Below are positions 55,127 through 63,560 of a stretch of 64,000 bases of DNA, in pieces (positions within the stretch are counted from its first letter, which is position 1; every line of letters starts with the position of its first letter). Where the stretch lies: assembly GCA_030432695.1 (NCBI GenBank), contig JAUILN010000011.1:1-64000 (forward strand), read 5' to 3'. Both the position numbers and the translations under genes were made by a program. This DNA is from a bacterium (GTDB lineage: Bacteria > Planctomycetota > UBA1135 > UBA2386). The notes under the pieces were generated by a model. The model was not told the DNA's origin. It saw only the letters and a list, made by a program, of their open reading frames with translations, and searched no databases.

Positions 55127-57878
55127 GTCGCGCCACGCCCGCCTGAAGGCACTGTTCACCGAAGCCGTCGACCTGCCACCCGGTCAGCGCGAGGCCTTCC
55201 TCGCCGAGTCCTGCCCCGTCGATCTCCGCGACGAACTCGAGGAACTCCTCGACTTCGAGACCGACGACGGCTTCCTGGCCCCCGAGTGCGACTCGACCCC
55301 GCCGCCGGCTGCCCCCGCCGCGGCTCGCCTGGACGACGGCCAACTCCTCGGCGGCTACCGGATCCTCCGCGAACTCGGGGCCGGCGGAATGGGCCGCGTG
55401 TTCGAAGCCGAGCAGGATAGGCCACGCCGCCTGGTCGCATTGAAGGTCGTGCACGGCCTGCGAACCGGCGGCGAACTCGCCCGGCGCTTCGAGCGCGAAG
55501 CAGAGGTGCTCGGCCGACTCGAGCATCCCGGCATCGCGCGGATCTGCGAAGCCGGCATCGACGAGGCCCTCGGCGTGCCGTTCCTGGCGATGGAACTCGT
55601 CGACGGCGTCCCGCTGCTCGACTTCGCCAGGAACCACGCCCTCGACGACCGCGAACGCCTCGACCTGATCGCACGGATCGCCGACGCCGTGCAGCACGCC
55701 CACCAGAAGGGCGTCATCCACCGCGACCTCAAGCCGGGCAACGTCCTGGTCGCTCGGAGCGACGCGACGCCCCGCATCCTCGACTTCGGCATCGCCCGGA
55801 CCTTCGGCCACGACGACGACCTCGACACCACCCGCGACGGCCAGGTCCTCGGCACCGTCACCCACATGAGCCCGGAACAGGCCGCCGGCCGCCTCGAGGA
55901 CGTCGACACCCGCACCGACGTGTATGCACTCGGGGTCCTCGCCTTCGAGCTGCTCACCGACGGCGAACAGCCGCACGACACCACCGGCCTCGGCCTGCAC
56001 GCCGCGCTGTCCCGCATCGTCGAGACACCGGCCCGCCGCCTCGACCAACTCGTCCCCCGGCTGCGCGGCGACGTCGCGACGATCGTCCACAAGGCGCTGC
56101 AGCCGGAACGCGACCGGCGCTACCAGAGCGCCGCGGCGTTCGCCGACGACGTCCGACGCTACCTCGGTGCCCAGCCGATCCAGGCCCGGCCGGCGACTCC
56201 CTGGTACCAGGTCAGCCGGTTCGCCGCCCGCAACCGGAGCCTCACCGCCGCGGCCGCGGTGGCCATCCTGTCGCTGGTCGGCGGCACGGCGGTCGCGACC
56301 TGGAAGGCGATCGAGGCCAGCGAAGCCGCCGCCCAGGAACGCGAGGCCCGCCAGCGCGCCGAACGCCGGCTCGGCGACGTCCGCGAGTTCGCGACCAAAG
56401 CGGTGTTCGAGATCCACGACGAGATCAAGCACCTGTCGGGCAGCATCGACGCGCGGCGCCAGCTCCTCGACGTCGGTCACGACGCGCTGGTCCGCCTGCA
56501 GGCCGAGGAGAGCGACGACCCCGACCTCATCCGCGAAGTCGCTGTCGCCTGGTCCCAGCAGGGCCGGCTGCGCGGGGGTGACACCTACCACCTGGGGAAG
56601 TCCGCCGACGCGACCAGCTGCTTCGAGACCGCGATCACTCTCTGGCAACGCCTGCTCGCCAGCGACGCCGCACCGAAGGCCACCGACCGCAGCAAGCTCG
56701 GCCTCACGCACTACCGGCTGGCGATGCTCGACCTGGACGCCCGCGACCTCGATGCCGCCGAGCAGCGCCTGCGCACCGCGATCGAGGTCATGGAACCCGG
56801 ACTCGAGGCCTTCCCCGAGCACATGGACCTGCCCGGCGACCTCGGCTCCGTCTGGACCCGCCTCGGCCGCGTGCTGATGGAACAGGAGCGCGCCGCGGAG
56901 GCGCTGCAGGCGATCGAGACGGGACTCGCTTTGAACCGGGAATCGCTCCTCCGCGCCGTCTCGGACGAAGACCGGGCCTACCACCTGCGCGGCCTGATCG
57001 TCTCCCACAACTGGCTCGGCAACCACCACTACGACCGAGGCGACCTCGAGGCCGCCGAGACCGAGTACCGCCAGTACCTCGACTACGCCGAGCAGGTCTG
57101 CGCACTGCTTCCCGACGACGAACTCGACGCGTCGAACCTCGCGATCGCCCACAAGAAGCTGGCCCGTGTGCACCGCAAGCGCGGAGCACTCGACGCGGCA
57201 CTGCAGGCCGAGCGACACGCGCTGGACGTGATGGAATCACTCGCCGCCGTGGATGCCGGGAGCCGCGAGCCGAACCTGCGCCGGGTCTCGCAATGGCTCG
57301 ACTCGACGCTGAGCTGCGCGGGCACCGAGCTCCAACTCGGCCGAGCCGCGGCCGCCCGCGAGACCCTTGCCCGCGGTCTCCTCGCGCGGCAACTCCTCAC
57401 GCCGCACATCGCCGACACCCAGAGTTGGGCCTGGTCCTGCGTCGCGTACGCCAACCTCGCGGCCGAACTCCTGCTGCTGCAGGACGACGCCGTGGGCGCC
57501 CTGCGAGAATTGCACGATGCCGGCCCCGCGCTGCGGCGAGCGCTCGCGGGTGACACGCCGAAGGGCACGCTGCGCACCGCGGCCGACTTCGTCGCCCTGC
57601 GGATCGTCACGCGGTCGAGGCTCGGCCAGGACCAGCAGGCTCGCGAGGAGCTCCCGGAACTCCGACGCCTGACCCGCGAGATCCTCGACCGCGAGGCTTC
57701 CGACGAACCACGCTCGTTCGAGCTGCAGCTCGAGCTGTTGGACGGCGCGCTCCGGGGCTCCAGCGAGACCGCCCACGCGGCAACCCAGGCGTGGCTCGGC
57801 CCCCGCGGCGACAAGGCCAGCGAAGCGGAGCGGCGGGTCCGTCGCGCACTGGCAATCGCCGAGAGCCGGCGCCGGTGA
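55119..57878 (+). CDS. Membrane Ser/Thr protein kinase with TPR tail, sigma-coupled
   Basis: A 919-residue Hanks-type kinase. After a helical N-terminus the catalytic domain spans about 77-355: Gly-rich loop GAGGMG, ATP Lys K109, catalytic loop HRDLKPGN with D203, DFG with D222 and activation segment THMSPEQA. A single membrane helix lies near 375-392 (RNRSLTAAAAVAILSLVGG). From about 400 to the end the chain is helical and made mostly of TPR-like pairs, unlike the WD40 tails of the other three kinases. This end should be outside the cytoplasm if the helix spans the membrane. It overlaps the ECF sigma gene by 8 bases. The TPR tail suggests protein-protein sensing, which is inference. The gene ends 13 bp from a convergent gene. 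Confidence 0.92.
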   Translation: MAESRHARLKALFTEAVDLPPGQREAFLAESCPVDLRDELEELLDFETDDGFLAPECDSTPPPAAPAAARLDDGQLLGGYRILRELGAGGMGRVFEAEQDRPRRLVALKVVHGLRTGGELARRFEREAEVLGRLEHPGIARICEAGIDEALGVPFLAMELVDGVPLLDFARNHALDDRERLDLIARIADAVQHAHQKGVIHRDLKPGNVLVARSDATPRILDFGIARTFGHDDDLDTTRDGQVLGTVTHMSPEQAAGRLEDVDTRTDVYALGVLAFELLTDGEQPHDTTGLGLHAALSRIVETPARRLDQLVPRLRGDVATIVHKALQPERDRRYQSAAAFADDVRRYLGAQPIQARPATPWYQVSRFAARNRSLTAAAAVAILSLVGGTAVATWKAIEASEAAAQEREARQRAERRLGDVREFATKAVFEIHDEIKHLSGSIDARRQLLDVGHDALVRLQAEESDDPDLIREVAVAWSQQGRLRGGDTYHLGKSADATSCFETAITLWQRLLASDAAPKATDRSKLGLTHYRLAMLDLDARDLDAAEQRLRTAIEVMEPGLEAFPEHMDLPGDLGSVWTRLGRVLMEQERAAEALQAIETGLALNRESLLRAVSDEDRAYHLRGLIVSHNWLGNHHYDRGDLEAAETEYRQYLDYAEQVCALLPDDELDASNLAIAHKKLARVHRKRGALDAALQAERHALDVMESLAAVDAGSREPNLRRVSQWLDSTLSCAGTELQLGRAAAARETLARGLLARQLLTPHIADTQSWAWSCVAYANLAAELLLLQDDAVGALRELHDAGPALRRALAGDTPKGTLRTAADFVALRIVTRSRLGQDQQAREELPELRRLTREILDREASDEPRSFELQLELLDGALRGSSETAHAATQAWLGPRGDKASEAERRVRRALAIAESRRR

Positions 57879-57891
57879 ACGGGTCGAGGCG

Positions 57892-58935
57892 TCAGTCCTT
57901 CGGCGCGACTCCCACCCGGCAGATCCAGATCCGCTCCCGATCGAGCCGGCGGTCCTTGCCGTTCACCACCCCGCGCTGGTCGAACCATTCCGTCCGCTCG
58001 CCGATGCCGTCGGTCGCGGTCTGGGTCGACCAGTAGCGCAGGCCGACGATTTCCTTGCCCTTGCGCTCCCAGCCGAGGAACACCACCGAGTGGCCCGACC
58101 CGCTGTGGCGCCAGAGCTGGACGAAGTCGCCGGGGCGGACGTCGTTCCAGTCCTCGATGCGCACGCCGAGGTCGTTGGACACCAGCGCGGTGTAGACGCA
58201 GCTCGGATCGGCGGCCGAGCCGAACCACTGCGACTGCAGCCGGCGCACTCCCTTCAGGTCGAAGTCCTTGATCCGCCACGGCCGCGCGTTGCGGGCGCAC
58301 CAGGTGCGGTAGGCGTCGAGGAACACCTCGAAGGTCAGCCCGCAGCAGTAGGCCCGGCCCTGCTCGTCGCCCTCGCACAGCATCTGGCCGGCGTACTCGA
58401 GGTCCTTGGTGCAACCCTTCCACGAGCCGCTCTTCGGCCAGTGGTAGGTGTGCGTGCCGTCGGCGGGATAGTGGGCCAGGGTCTCGAGCACGATGCCGTT
58501 GAAGTCGCCGAGCCGCGGCACCACGACCGTGTCGGGATCGGCATCCGGCCGGGTGCGCAGAACCACCACGGTCTTCCCCGGCAGCTCGACGCGCAGCGAT
58601 TCCGCGCCCGAGGGCATCGCCACCAGGGTCTCGACCTTCGAAGACGGCAAGCCAAGCTGGCGCCGCGCGGCGGCCAGGTCCGGGACGACGATCTGCCAGG
58701 GCGAGTCGACGGTCCCGGTCGTCAGCGCGGCGTCGTCGACGAACTCCAGCCGCAGGCCGTCTTGGTCGATCTGCGCCGGCCCGCGCGCCCCGGTGATGTC
58801 CTCGAAGCCCAGACGCGTGAGCGCCGCCACCGCCCGCGCCGGCGCCGCGCAACGCAGGCGGACCGCATCGTCCTGCGCCGGGCAGACGATCGGGATCAGC
58901 ACGGGCAGGAGGACGACGAGGGCGCGGGTCGGCAT
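57892..58935 (-). CDS. Secreted papain-like (NlpC/P60 or CHAP-like) protein
   Basis: A 347-residue exported protein with a signal peptide (residues 4-21, ending CPAQ). The C-terminal half looks like a papain-fold cysteine peptidase or amidase of the NlpC/P60-CHAP group: Cys197/198 in RAYCCGLTFEVFLDAY, and a His in GHSVVFLGW (H282) after GDFVQLWRHSGS, the usual GDxxxxxGHVxIY-type order. A third polar residue is not certain. The N-terminal half (about 25-135) has strands and a helix like a VOC/glyoxalase unit (IVVPDLAAARRQLG) with no metal ligands I can assign. Peptidoglycan or peptide cleavage is the default guess. It is convergent with the TPR kinase gene (13 bp) and divergent from the thioredoxin-like gene. 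Confidence 0.65.
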   Translation of the reverse strand: MPTRALVVLLPVLIPIVCPAQDDAVRLRCAAPARAVAALTRLGFEDITGARGPAQIDQDGLRLEFVDDAALTTGTVDSPWQIVVPDLAAARRQLGLPSSKVETLVAMPSGAESLRVELPGKTVVVLRTRPDADPDTVVVPRLGDFNGIVLETLAHYPADGTHTYHWPKSGSWKGCTKDLEYAGQMLCEGDEQGRAYCCGLTFEVFLDAYRTWCARNARPWRIKDFDLKGVRRLQSQWFGSAADPSCVYTALVSNDLGVRIEDWNDVRPGDFVQLWRHSGSGHSVVFLGWERKGKEIVGLRYWSTQTATDGIGERTEWFDQRGVVNGKDRRLDRERIWICRVGVAPKD

Positions 58936-59011
58936 CGGCAGGTCGGAAAAGATGGGTCGAGGCTCCGTCCGGGTCTGGCCGTCGACCGCTCGGGGATCGA
59001 CGATCGCCGGG

Positions 59012-61222
59012 ATGCTACACCGGGTCTGGACCTCCGTGTTCGTGCTGCTGCTGGCCGGAGCGCTCGCAGCACAGTCGACGCCGATCCACTTCGTCGCCGG
59101 CATCCCGGTGGTCCGCGCCAAGCTGGTCGCCGGGGAAGCCACCTACGAGTGCCACCTGGTGATCGACCTCGCGCGCACCGATCCACTGTTCCTCCACTCC
59201 AACGCCGCGCAGAGCCTCGGCGCCTTGAACTGCGAGGTGCGCTGCGGCGAGCTGCGCTTCGAAGGCCTGCCGGTCACCGGCCAGCGCGACACCTGGCTCG
59301 AGGGCTTCACCCGCCAGAACGCCACAGCGCTCACCGAGGTGCCGGCCGCCGGCTACCTGGGACTCGGCGCGTTCGGCGACGGCACGCTGACCCTCGACGG
59401 CCCCGGCGGCAAGCTGACCCTGGCGAGCGCGGCCAGCGGCTTCGAGAAGCCCCCCGAGAGCGAGACCCGCGCGGTGCTGGATCTCAACGGCGACCCGCGC
59501 GAGGTCGGTCTGCGCGTCCGCGTCGACGCCGGCGACAAGCAGTCGAGCCGGATGCTGGTCCACACCAAGGAGCCGATCAGCCTGGTGCGTGCCTCGCTGG
59601 CGCAGAAGAACTCCGACGACGGCCTGCTCGCCTCGGCCCGCGCCGGCACGCTCGACTTCACCGCGCTCACCCCCTTCCACCCCGAGGCCCCGCCGAGCGG
59701 CGCCGACCTCACCCTCGGCGGCGCCGCGCTGAGCCGACTGGTCACCACCGCAGCGCTGCAGGCCGGTTGGATCGCCTTCGAGCCGGGCGTCGACGCGGTC
59801 TACCCCGCAGACGAAGCCGCCTACGTCCGCGCCCGCTTCGGAAGCGACCCAGCAAACGGACTGGCGGCGTTCCTCGCCGACTTCCCCGAGTCGAGTTTCC
59901 GCCAGGAAGCCGCGCAGCACCGCCTCGGCATCCTGGCCCGCTCCGGCACCGGCGGCGAGGAGCTGCTGGAGGCCGCACTCGCCGCGGTCGCGGCCGCACC
60001 CGAGACCGGCCGCGCCCGTGCCGCCCTGGAGATCCTCGAACAGGCCCCGCACGACGCCGCGTTCCGCCCGTTGCGCAAGCAGCTCGCCGAACAGGCCCTC
60101 GAGTACGCAGCAGCCGACGAAGACGGCACCGCCGGCCTGCAGCTCCGCCTCGAGCTCGGCCGCATCGCCCGCGTCGAGCGCGACTACGACGCCGCCCGCC
60201 GCCATCTCCTCGCCGCGGTGTTCGGACTGCGCGGCAATGGCCCCGCCAACCTCGAACTCGGCCGCCTCTACGAAGACCAGGACGATCTCGAGCGCGCCCG
60301 CTCCCGCTACCTGCTGGCGATGCTCGACATGAAGAACTCCGGCGAGGACGGGCTGCTGGCCCTGCAACAGGTCCACCAGAAGCTGACCGGCAGCAAGGAC
60401 GGCCTGATCGAGTCGATCGCCGAACTGGTGGACGGCCGGGTGCCGGCGATGCACCCGATCCCGCGCGAGCCCGAGGAGATCCAGCCCACCGGCAAGGTCG
60501 CGCTGGTCGAGCTGTTCACCGGCGCGATGTGCCCACCCTGCGCCGCCGCCGACGTAGCCTTCGACGCGCTCGACGCCTACTTCGGGGTCGACGAGATCGC
60601 GCTGATCCAGTGGCACCTGCCGGTGCCCGCCCCCGAGCCGCTGGTCGCCGACGCGAGCCTGGCCCGCGCGCAGCGCTTCGGCGTGCGCGGTACACCGACC
60701 GTGGTGTTCGACGGCGGCGAGCGCATCGTGGGCGGTGGACGCGCCGACGCGGCTCCCGACATGTTCGCGAAGTACCGCGACCAGCTCACCGGGCTGCTCG
60801 CCGCCGAGCCGGTCGCCGACCTCGCGGGCCGCGCCACGGTCGAGGACGGCACCGTGCAGCTCTCGCTCACCGCGAGCGGCGACGAGCTCGCCGACCTCGA
60901 CCTGCACGCGGTCCTGGTCGAACGCACGCTGGTGTTCCCGGGCAGCAACGGGATCCTGATGCACCACCACGTCGCCCGCGCCGCGTTCACGCCCGGCGGT
61001 GGTGCACGGCCGCAGCCCGCCGGCGAAGCCCAGCAGTTCTCGCTGCGCCTCGGCAGCGTCGCGTTCGCCCTCGACCAGACGGTACAGGGCCTCGAGAGCC
61101 GCGGCCCGTTCCGGATCCGACCGATCCAGCCCGATCCCGGCAACCTCGCGGTGGTGGCGTGGCTGGAGCGCGACGGCAAGGTGGTGCAGGCGGTCACGAT
61201 CGACGTCGAGCAGATGCCGTAG
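59012..61222 (+). CDS. Secreted pepsin-like/TPR/thioredoxin-like protein
   Basis: A 736-residue exported protein with a signal peptide (residues 4-21, ending LAAQS). Residues about 25-150 resemble a retropepsin-type aspartic protease domain (TYECHLVIDLARTDPLFLHS then NAAQSLG), but the active-site DTG/DSG is replaced by DLA, so it is probably inactive. The middle (about 280-470) is helical with TPR-like pairs. Residues about 490-620 are thioredoxin-like with a CPPC active site (C507/C510, in LFTGAMCPPCAAADVAFDAL) and a cis-Pro loop (RGTPTVVFDGG). The C-terminus is a beta-sandwich with a HHH stretch. Disulfide exchange or reduction outside the cytoplasm is likely. The start at 59012 is the first ATG giving a signal peptide; upstream frame is antisense to the papain-like gene. 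Confidence 0.75.
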   Translation: MLHRVWTSVFVLLLAGALAAQSTPIHFVAGIPVVRAKLVAGEATYECHLVIDLARTDPLFLHSNAAQSLGALNCEVRCGELRFEGLPVTGQRDTWLEGFTRQNATALTEVPAAGYLGLGAFGDGTLTLDGPGGKLTLASAASGFEKPPESETRAVLDLNGDPREVGLRVRVDAGDKQSSRMLVHTKEPISLVRASLAQKNSDDGLLASARAGTLDFTALTPFHPEAPPSGADLTLGGAALSRLVTTAALQAGWIAFEPGVDAVYPADEAAYVRARFGSDPANGLAAFLADFPESSFRQEAAQHRLGILARSGTGGEELLEAALAAVAAAPETGRARAALEILEQAPHDAAFRPLRKQLAEQALEYAAADEDGTAGLQLRLELGRIARVERDYDAARRHLLAAVFGLRGNGPANLELGRLYEDQDDLERARSRYLLAMLDMKNSGEDGLLALQQVHQKLTGSKDGLIESIAELVDGRVPAMHPIPREPEEIQPTGKVALVELFTGAMCPPCAAADVAFDALDAYFGVDEIALIQWHLPVPAPEPLVADASLARAQRFGVRGTPTVVFDGGERIVGGGRADAAPDMFAKYRDQLTGLLAAEPVADLAGRATVEDGTVQLSLTASGDELADLDLHAVLVERTLVFPGSNGILMHHHVARAAFTPGGGARPQPAGEAQQFSLRLGSVAFALDQTVQGLESRGPFRIRPIQPDPGNLAVVAWLERDGKVVQAVTIDVEQMP

Positions 61223-61304
61223 GGCCCAGGCGTCCCGAGTAGCCACAGAATTCCGAGACCAGGACGTCACGCGGCCTGTCGTGAAGGAGTCGGACTGAGC
61301 AACC

Positions 61305-61334
61305 GGGGAGCGACCTCCCTGGGAGTCGCTTCCC
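61305..61334 (+). repeat. Inverted repeat between thioredoxin-like and lipoprotein genes
   Basis: GGGGAGCGAC (61305-61314) pairs with GTCGCTTCCC (61325-61334) with one G-T pair; an inner CTCCC-T-GGGAG pairing competes. It may end the upstream transcript or lie in the lipoprotein leader. No T-run follows. Confidence 0.4.
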
Positions 61335-61356
61335 GAATCCCTCGACCCTTCACGCC

Positions 61357-61683
61357 ATGACACGCATCCGCACCCGGCTCCTCGTCATTCTGCTCGCCAC
61401 CCTACCCATCCTCGGAGCCTGCAAGAGCAGCGACGACGACCCCGCGCCGACCACCACGGTCCGCTTCAAGAACGAATCGGTCTCGAACCGCACCTACGAC
61501 GTGATCTGGGATGGCTCCCGCATCGTGTCGCTCGATGCCGGACGGGAGTCCCAGGCCTACACGACGAGTCCCGGTCAGCACACCCTGCTGTTCCGCTTCT
61601 CGAACGACGGAACTCCGGCCTGTTCCGAGTCCACACCCAATCTGGCCGCGGGCGCCCGCCGCATCTACACGTGCCGGCGATGA
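61357..61683 (+). CDS. Small lipoprotein, unknown function
   Basis: A 108-residue lipoprotein with signal helix LLVILLATLPIL and lipobox LGAC (Cys22), followed by a KSSDDDPAPT linker. The small mature domain (about 35-108) looks like an all-beta unit with two C-terminal cysteines that could form a disulfide. No family is recognised. The gene ends ATGA with the next gene, a 4-base overlap, so the two are translationally coupled. It is preceded by the hairpin at 61305-61334. Confidence 0.8.
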   Translation: MTRIRTRLLVILLATLPILGACKSSDDDPAPTTTVRFKNESVSNRTYDVIWDGSRIVSLDAGRESQAYTTSPGQHTLLFRFSNDGTPACSESTPNLAAGARRIYTCRR

Positions 61684-63494
61684 TCCGTAGCGCCTGCCTC
61701 GCGGCCGGCGCAGTGCCGTTGCTGGCCCTTGCGATCCTGGCCTCGACTCCCACCCAGGCTGATACCGCGCCCCGTGGGTCGGCGTCAGCCGGACCGGAAG
61801 GCGAACCCGGCCGCGCCGTCCCGGCTACGGAGATGGCTCGGCGCGTCGCCGACCCGGACCGGGACGCCTCGCATCCCCGGCAACTCGTTGCCGAACCACC
61901 CAGCGCCAGCGTCGCTGCCTCGGCCACCGCGGAGCTCACCGGGCACCTCGACCATGCCGACTCACCAGACCTCGCAACCCCGAAGTCCATCGAACTCGTC
62001 GCGACCGATCCGACGGGCCGGACGACGCGGATGGAGACCGCGATCGACGCGCTGAGCCGCTTCCGCGTGGAGCTGCCGGGTGGCAGCCTGGTGCATTCCC
62101 TCGCGGTGATCGGCGGCTTCCGGCGACCCGACGCACAGGCGCGAGTGCTCGACCGGATCTCGCTCGATCTCCGTCTCCAGCCCGGCAGCAGCCACTACAT
62201 CGAGCTGCCGTTGCCGCGCGTCGCGCCGACCGAACTCTGCGTCCTGCACGACGAACGACCCGTGACCGATGCCCGGGTATCCACCTCCCACGACGATCTG
62301 CAGCTGGGCCGCTCCGACAACGCCGGCCGCCTCCGCGTCGACCCTCGGGGTCTCGAAGGACTGCTCGAGGCACAGGCCGAGGGAGTCGTGACCGTCGCCG
62401 CCTGCACCGCCCGGTCTGCGGACCAGCCCGCTACGATCCTGGTCGCGGACGCGCGCCGCATCCGCATCGTGATCCGTGGCGACGCCGGGGAGCCGCACCC
62501 GGCCGCCCAACTCACCGTGACGCCGACGTGGGACCTCGACGCGATCCCCGGCGCGCAGCCCGCCATCCATCACCTCCCGAGCTCGCAGTCGATGGTCGTG
62601 CACGGCGTATGCGGGTTCGATCTCGCAGCCGGACTCCCCTACCGGCTCGTCGTCACCGCACGCGGGTTCGCACCGCTCGAGCAGACCATCGAATCGCGGG
62701 ACGACGTTCAGATCGAGCTCGCTCTCGTGCGCCGCGAACCGCTCGGCGGTCGGGTCCTCGATCCCGGCGGCAGCGGAATCGGAGGAGCTACGATCCATGA
62801 CCTCGCCAGCGGACAGACCTGGTGCACCGATCCAACGGGCCGGTTTCGCCTCGACCAGGACGGCCCCCTCGAGGTGAGAGTCGCGGCCACAGGCTACGCT
62901 GCCCGCCGCCTCCGGCTCGGCCCGGCAACGGCGGCCATCCGCCTGGAATCCGCGCACGCGATCGACGGCCGCGTCTGGCGTGCAGGCCGACCGGTGGCCG
63001 GGGCCGAGATCACCGTCTTTCCCGTCGATCCCACCTCCGGCTTCCATGCGACCGCGGTGGAAGCGGCGGTGAGTCGAGCCGACGGGCGCTTCGAAGTGGC
63101 GGGCCTCCCCGCGGGCCGCTTCACGCTGCGCGCCACCCTCGGCGAGGCGACCACCATGTGCGCGGACGTCCCGGCCGGTAGCCACGACACGCTGCTCGAG
63201 TTCGACAGCGCGGCCCATCGGGACCTGCGAGGACAGGTCACGGACCGCACGACCGGTCGCCCCCTGCGACGCTTCACGCTGGTCCGCGTGCGCGATCTCG
63301 GCGGTCTGCTCGAGGAGCAATGCCGCGAGGTCTGCGATCCGGGGGGCCGCTTCGAGGTCCCCGGCGCCTGGCTCGACGGTACGGAACTCTGGATCCGGAG
63401 CCACGACCACGTGCCGCAGGATCTGCTGCGCGCCGGTAGCGCAAGCGACCTCCCGTGGCTTGCGGTCGCGCTCGTCCCGAGGTCGACGCAGTGA
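61680..63494 (+). CDS. Secreted carboxypeptidase-regulatory-like beta-sandwich protein
   Basis: A 604-residue exported protein with a signal peptide (residues 4-25, ending TPTQA). The mature chain is a series of beta-sandwich repeats of the carboxypeptidase-regulatory/transthyretin-like type, each with GGRVLDPGGSGIGGATIHD or DGRVWRAGRPVAGAEITVFP-type openings and an RFEV or RFRL strand (AGLPAGRFTLRA, GGRFEVPGAWLDGTELWI). Such repeats are common in exported surface proteins and bind proteins or sugars; no catalytic residues are seen. The ATG at 61680 overlaps the lipoprotein stop by 4 bases. A lipoprotein followed by a beta-sandwich protein resembles the gene pair at 40752-42988. An ECF sigma gene follows 66 bp downstream on the same strand. 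Confidence 0.78.
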   Translation: MIRSACLAAGAVPLLALAILASTPTQADTAPRGSASAGPEGEPGRAVPATEMARRVADPDRDASHPRQLVAEPPSASVAASATAELTGHLDHADSPDLATPKSIELVATDPTGRTTRMETAIDALSRFRVELPGGSLVHSLAVIGGFRRPDAQARVLDRISLDLRLQPGSSHYIELPLPRVAPTELCVLHDERPVTDARVSTSHDDLQLGRSDNAGRLRVDPRGLEGLLEAQAEGVVTVAACTARSADQPATILVADARRIRIVIRGDAGEPHPAAQLTVTPTWDLDAIPGAQPAIHHLPSSQSMVVHGVCGFDLAAGLPYRLVVTARGFAPLEQTIESRDDVQIELALVRREPLGGRVLDPGGSGIGGATIHDLASGQTWCTDPTGRFRLDQDGPLEVRVAATGYAARRLRLGPATAAIRLESAHAIDGRVWRAGRPVAGAEITVFPVDPTSGFHATAVEAAVSRADGRFEVAGLPAGRFTLRATLGEATTMCADVPAGSHDTLLEFDSAAHRDLRGQVTDRTTGRPLRRFTLVRVRDLGGLLEEQCREVCDPGGRFEVPGAWLDGTELWIRSHDHVPQDLLRAGSASDLPWLAVALVPRSTQ

Positions 63495-63548
63495 GCGCCA
63501 AGCCCTGCTGCACGCCACGGCGACACGCCCCCGCCGCCCTCCTCCGGC

Positions 63549-63554
63549 TATGCT
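63549..63554 (+). promoter_or_regulatory. Candidate -10 hexamer TATGCT, leaderless ECF sigma mRNA
   Basis: TATGCT ends 6 nt before the GTG at 63561, with no ribosome site. It has the same form and spacing as the site at 28966. Confidence 0.38.
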
Positions 63555-63560
63555 CCGGCG

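Noticed and set aside
58090..61242. A 1050-codon plus-strand open frame
   Set aside because: It shares DNA with the thioredoxin-like gene in another frame; only that gene has a signal peptide and CPPC motif.
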